This document shows positions 13,589-15,921 of a stretch of 15,921 nt of DNA, piece after piece. The stretch covers positions 1 to 15,921 of the forward strand of contig CAIYQF010000116.1 of assembly GCA_903928325.1 (NCBI GenBank). The letters are read 5' to 3'. The notes under the pieces are model-generated. The model made no database searches and was not told the DNA's origin. It saw only the letters and a list, made by a program, of their open reading frames with translations. The first letter of the stretch is position 1. Each line of letters starts with the position of its first letter. The position numbers and the translations under genes are program-made. Source of the stretch: an uncultured beta proteobacterium. GTDB taxonomy: Bacteria; Pseudomonadota; Gammaproteobacteria; Burkholderiales; Burkholderiaceae_C.

Positions 13589-14119
13589 TCAGTCGGCTTC
13601 TTGCTTTGTCATTGCTGCGCCCCAACGGGCTGAAAGCATGCCGAATACTGCGCCAACAACGAGCGACAGCGAAACCACCACGACGGAATTTTTGAGACTT
13701 GGCGACAACAGCACTTCCAGTTTGAGTACATCGGGTGTCTGCAGCAAATAGGCAAAGCTAGACGCAAAGCCAAATACGGTCGCTGGGATGGTCGCCAATG
13801 CGGGGAAGTTGGCCGCGAGTACCACCACCACAATGCCCAGGCCCACCGCAATTGCCGCCCATACTGGCAAGCCCAAAGCACCGGCGAGGGGAATAGATAA
13901 TATGGTCACGGCGACGACCCACGCCACAAGCGCGCCAAAGATTCCGCAGACGATCAGTTTCTGAAGTGCAGCAGTGTCCGCACCGAGCGCAAAAAAAGCA
14001 CCCCAGGCCACAAATGCGGCCCAGATGAGGTAGACACCGCTGAGCGGGCCGAGCGCAAGAAAAGTCGCTAAGGCGCCCAACACCGAGATGCTGATCGCAA
14101 GTGCATTCAAATTTTTCAT
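13589..14119 (-). CDS. DUF1097 (YcdZ-like) membrane protein
   Basis: A 176-residue, very hydrophobic protein with about five membrane segments (ALAISISVLGALATFLAL, YLIWAAFVAWGAFFAL, LIVCGIFGALVAWVVAV, AIAVGLGIVVVVLAAN, SVVVVSLSLVVGAVFG). It resembles the DUF1097 family in size and in the LKNSVVVVSLSLVVGAVFG ending. The function of the family is not known to me. ATG 14119 has AGGAGAC five bases upstream and is clearly the start; the frame is open further upstream without meaning. It is a single-gene unit with its own terminator and does not obviously belong to the PQQ cluster. Confidence 0.8.
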   Translation of the reverse strand: MKNLNALAISISVLGALATFLALGPLSGVYLIWAAFVAWGAFFALGADTAALQKLIVCGIFGALVAWVVAVTILSIPLAGALGLPVWAAIAVGLGIVVVVLAANFPALATIPATVFGFASSFAYLLQTPDVLKLEVLLSPSLKNSVVVVSLSLVVGAVFGMLSARWGAAMTKQEAD

Positions 14120-14490
14120 AATAGTCTCCTGTTTGTGGTTTGGTTGAACTTTCCATGAGGCAGATGTCGACCACGCCCGCTGCTTTTCCAAGATCGACCC
14201 TCAAGCGATCGAACTTAGAAATGCAGCGTCCCAATATGGAACAACGTTTTCAGCTTGTGGAACAAATTGTGTGGTTGACTTCGGCATCAACGCTTGATCA
14301 GCAATTTTCAGGCCCAGAAATCGGTCCGGCGCTTTCTGTATGGGCGCACATTTGATGAGAGCATGTGCTCAGAGCTTCTTGGGTTGAAGTGAAAATTGAA
14401 CGGCTGCAGTCTGGGAATTTGATGGACCGCTTTAGCCTATCGCGGTCCTAGTGCAAGATTCTCCGGTTTATCCGCGCTAGCTGTTCAGGC
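14120..14490. other. Gene-free stretch upstream of the DUF1097 gene
   Basis: No convincing gene is seen on either strand; the reading frames are short and lack ribosome sites. It holds a direct repeat TGGAACAA at 14237-14244 and 14258-14265 (21 bases apart, two helical turns), upstream of the DUF1097 gene, and a perfect 7-bp inverted repeat GGACCGC-N11-GCGGTCC at 14424-14448. Either could be a regulator site. The stretch is less GC-rich than the genes around it and ends at the IS21-type element. Confidence 0.5.
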
Positions 14491-14491
14491 T

Positions 14492-14532
14492 GATTGAATA
14501 TTGACCCACCCTGCCGATTCAATATTGACCCA
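14492..14532. repeat. Subterminal direct repeats of the IS21-type element
   Basis: GATTGAATATTGACCCA (14492-14508) and GATTCAATATTGACCCA (14516-14532) differ at one base and lie 24 bases apart. Repeated transposase-binding sequences near each end are usual in IS21 elements. Confidence 0.8.
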
Positions 14533-14618
14533 GGACGGATAGTTGCTTTTGCATTGGGCAACTGTGGATAAGTTTACCCATTAAAGGGTTTCAGGGTCTC
14601 CTTTTCTTGGTTGTTGCC

Positions 14619-14667
14619 GCCAGGGCAATGGAGTGAAGGGCGTAGCCCGTAACGCAATTGCCCTGGC
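14619..14667. repeat. 11-bp inverted repeat with nested hairpin after istB
   Basis: GCCAGGGCAAT (14619-14629) and ATTGCCCTGGC (14657-14667) pair perfectly. Between them GGGC-GTA-GCCC (14638-14648) makes a second hairpin. The structure lies directly past the istB stop inside the IS end. No T-run follows closely on the minus strand, so it may stabilise the message, block outside transcription or act as a terminator. Confidence 0.7.
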
Positions 14668-14678
14668 TTGCCCGACTT

Positions 14679-15485
14679 TCAGAACGGGTCCTCCTCACCA
14701 GCGGCTTTGCTTGCCTTGCGTGTTTGCTCCCGGTCTTTGATCCGGGTCTTGGCCGCCATGCTGCTGTGCTGAAACCGGTATGACTCATTGCCGGTCTCCA
14801 CGATGTGGCAGTGGTGCGTAAGCCGGTCCAAGAGCGCTGTTGTCATCTTTGCATCGACAAACACGCTGGACCACTCCGAGAAACTCAGGTTGGTGGTGAT
14901 CACCACGCTGGTGTGCTCGTACAGTGTGGACAGCAAATGAAACAACAAGGCACCACCGGCCTGGCTAAACGGCAGATACCCGAGTTCATCAAGAATGACC
15001 AGGTCTGTTCGTAGCAATGATTGCGCGATCCGACCGGGCTTTCCCTGCGCCTTCTCCTGCTCCAGCAGGTTCACCAGATCCACCGTGGAATGGAAGCGCA
15101 CCCGCTTTCCATGCAGGGTAATACCCGCCACTCCCAAAGCCGTGGCCAGGTGCGTCTTACCCGTGCCAGGCCCGCCGATGAGCACCACATTCTGTGCCGT
15201 ATCGGTGAAGTCCAGTTTGGCCAACTGTTTGATCAATCCCGCATCCACCTTGGACAGACTGAAGTCAAAGCCCGCAAGGTCGCGGTGAATCGGGAAACGC
15301 GCAGCCTTCATCTGGTGGCTTATCGAGCGCATCCCACGGTCGGTGTGCTCGGCTTGCAGAAGGTGCTCAATCAGCCATTTGCTTGCCGCCACACCGGTGT
15401 CACCCAGGGTCACCAAATCCGTCCAAGCGCCCGCCATGCCGTTGAGCCGCAGCTCCTTGAGCTCCTTTGGGATGTCATGCTGCAT
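14679..15485 (-). CDS. istB: IS21-family helper ATPase IstB
   Basis: A 268-residue AAA+ ATPase of the DnaC-like IstB family that assists the transposase in target choice. Walker A GGPGTGKT is at 104-111 and Walker B LVILDELGYLPF has Asp166-Glu167. The TTNLSFSEWSSVF (sensor region) and DRLTHHCHIVE...SYRF ending typical of IstB are present, so it looks intact. ATG 15485 overlaps the end of istA by 11 bases; a TTG two codons upstream is a less likely start. Confidence 0.95.
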   Translation of the reverse strand: MQHDIPKELKELRLNGMAGAWTDLVTLGDTGVAASKWLIEHLLQAEHTDRGMRSISHQMKAARFPIHRDLAGFDFSLSKVDAGLIKQLAKLDFTDTAQNVVLIGGPGTGKTHLATALGVAGITLHGKRVRFHSTVDLVNLLEQEKAQGKPGRIAQSLLRTDLVILDELGYLPFSQAGGALLFHLLSTLYEHTSVVITTNLSFSEWSSVFVDAKMTTALLDRLTHHCHIVETGNESYRFQHSSMAAKTRIKDREQTRKASKAAGEEDPF

Positions 15486-15921
15486 GGTCAAGCTCCGTTT
15501 GCACGCGCAGGCTGTCGTAGCGGCTGGTATTGGCCAGCGGCGCCTCGGACAACTCCAAAGGCGTCTCTACGCAGTCGGGGCTGGGCTTTGCGCTCAGTCG
15601 GGCTAGTACATTGAGAACGTGCTCGGCACTCAGGGCCCCGGACTCCACCACCAACTCCACGGCCACCAGCACCGCCTCCAGTCCGGCTTTGGGTACGCAA
15701 GACAGCACCTGCGCCATCACCCGGTCGCCACCCTCCCTTCGCAGCAAGCCTTGGCGCAGGCGCTGCAGCGGCACCGGTATGTCTGCAAACGGCGCACCGT
15801 TTCGCAGAGCACCGGGCTTGCGCTGCACCAGTTCAATGTAATGCTGCCAGTCGTAGTTGACGTGCCCCTCATCAGACAGGCGTTCATGGCTTGCCACGAT
15901 GGCGCCATCGATGGCTACCTC
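15475..15921 (-). CDS. istA: IS21-family transposase IstA, C-terminal part
   Basis: The frame is open to the window edge, so only the last 148 codons are seen. They contain the tail of IstA after the DDE domain: YDWQHYIELVQRKPGALRNG, APFADIPVPLQRLRQGLLRR and a helical end, ending ELDHAA. A GTG at 15897 is not a real start, since the upstream codons (EVAIDGAIVASHERLSDEG) read on as transposase. The catalytic residues lie outside the window. No frameshift is seen in the visible part. Confidence 0.92.
   Translation of the reverse strand, partial: EVAIDGAIVASHERLSDEGHVNYDWQHYIELVQRKPGALRNGAPFADIPVPLQRLRQGLLRREGGDRVMAQVLSCVPKAGLEAVLVAVELVVESGALSAEHVLNVLARLSAKPSPDCVETPLELSEAPLANTSRYDSLRVQTELDHAA

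Larger units (their letters stand above)
14491..15921 (-). mobile_element. IS21-family insertion sequence, one end
   Basis: The two genes istA and istB, in that order and overlapping on the minus strand, define an IS21-family element. The istB-side end is placed at the TG at 14491, because repeats of the terminal type begin there: GATTGAATATTGACCCA and GATTCAATATTGACCCA. The other end lies outside the window, so target duplication cannot be checked. The end position is accurate to perhaps a few bases. Confidence 0.8.

Noticed and set aside
14140..14355. 71-codon plus-strand reading frame in the gene-free stretch
   Set aside because: No ribosome site, low-quality composition and no recognisable pattern.
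14492..14532. CRISPR-like short repeats
   Set aside because: Only two copies, 24 bases apart, at the end of an IS21 element; they are transposase-binding repeats.

Overview
The window looks like chromosomal DNA from a betaproteobacterium, most likely Comamonadaceae-like (Rhodoferax/Hydrogenophaga type). This rests on the GC-rich coding style, the protein flavour, a nitrous-oxide respiration tail beside a PQQ alcohol-oxidation cluster, and an IS21-type element. The taxonomic call is an inference and no rRNA marker is present.

Layout. (1) 1-1276: the end of a nos operon, with the C-terminal polyferredoxin part of NosR overlapping nosX (ApbE-type flavin transferase). (2) 1277-8019: a PQQ alcohol-oxidation block. 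It holds a secreted PQQ dehydrogenase with the extra Asp of lanthanide-dependent enzymes, a small cytochrome c, a frameshifted Sel1-repeat gene, a sigma54 activator of the AcoR type on the minus strand, a PedF-type cytochrome c550 and a MoxJ/XoxJ-like periplasmic family-3 binding protein. (3) 8109-10120: a PQQ-associated beta-propeller protein (minus) divergent from a PedA/LutE-like ABC ATPase (plus) that has no ABC-2 permease beside it. (4) 10125-13507, minus strand: a complete NitT/TauT-type ABC importer, an unrecognised secreted protein, and the last 54 codons of what looks like a TonB-dependent receptor. (5) 13541-14490: a DUF1097 membrane protein with a strong terminator, then a gene-free stretch. 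(6) 14491-15921: one end of an IS21-family element with istB and the 3' part of istA.

How it fits together. Reading the intergenic DNA by eye gives five -24/-12 (sigma54) promoter matches with exact GG-N10-GC spacing. Each is correctly oriented in front of a gene of the PQQ block: the dehydrogenase, pedF, the beta-propeller, the orphan ATPase and the NitT/TauT importer. The only activator in the window is the GAF-AAA+-Fis protein at 4191-6272, whose GAFTGA loop is intact. The simplest reading is one sigma54 regulon. It would couple a lanthanide-type alcohol dehydrogenase and its cytochromes to a set of transport genes, including a NitT/TauT ABC importer not usually counted as part of such clusters. 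The TonB receptor that would have completed an uptake route across the outer membrane survives only as a 3' remnant.

Limits: all family calls come from reading the translated sequence. No database search was run, and family names such as PedF, MoxJ-like and TIGR03866-type come from memory.
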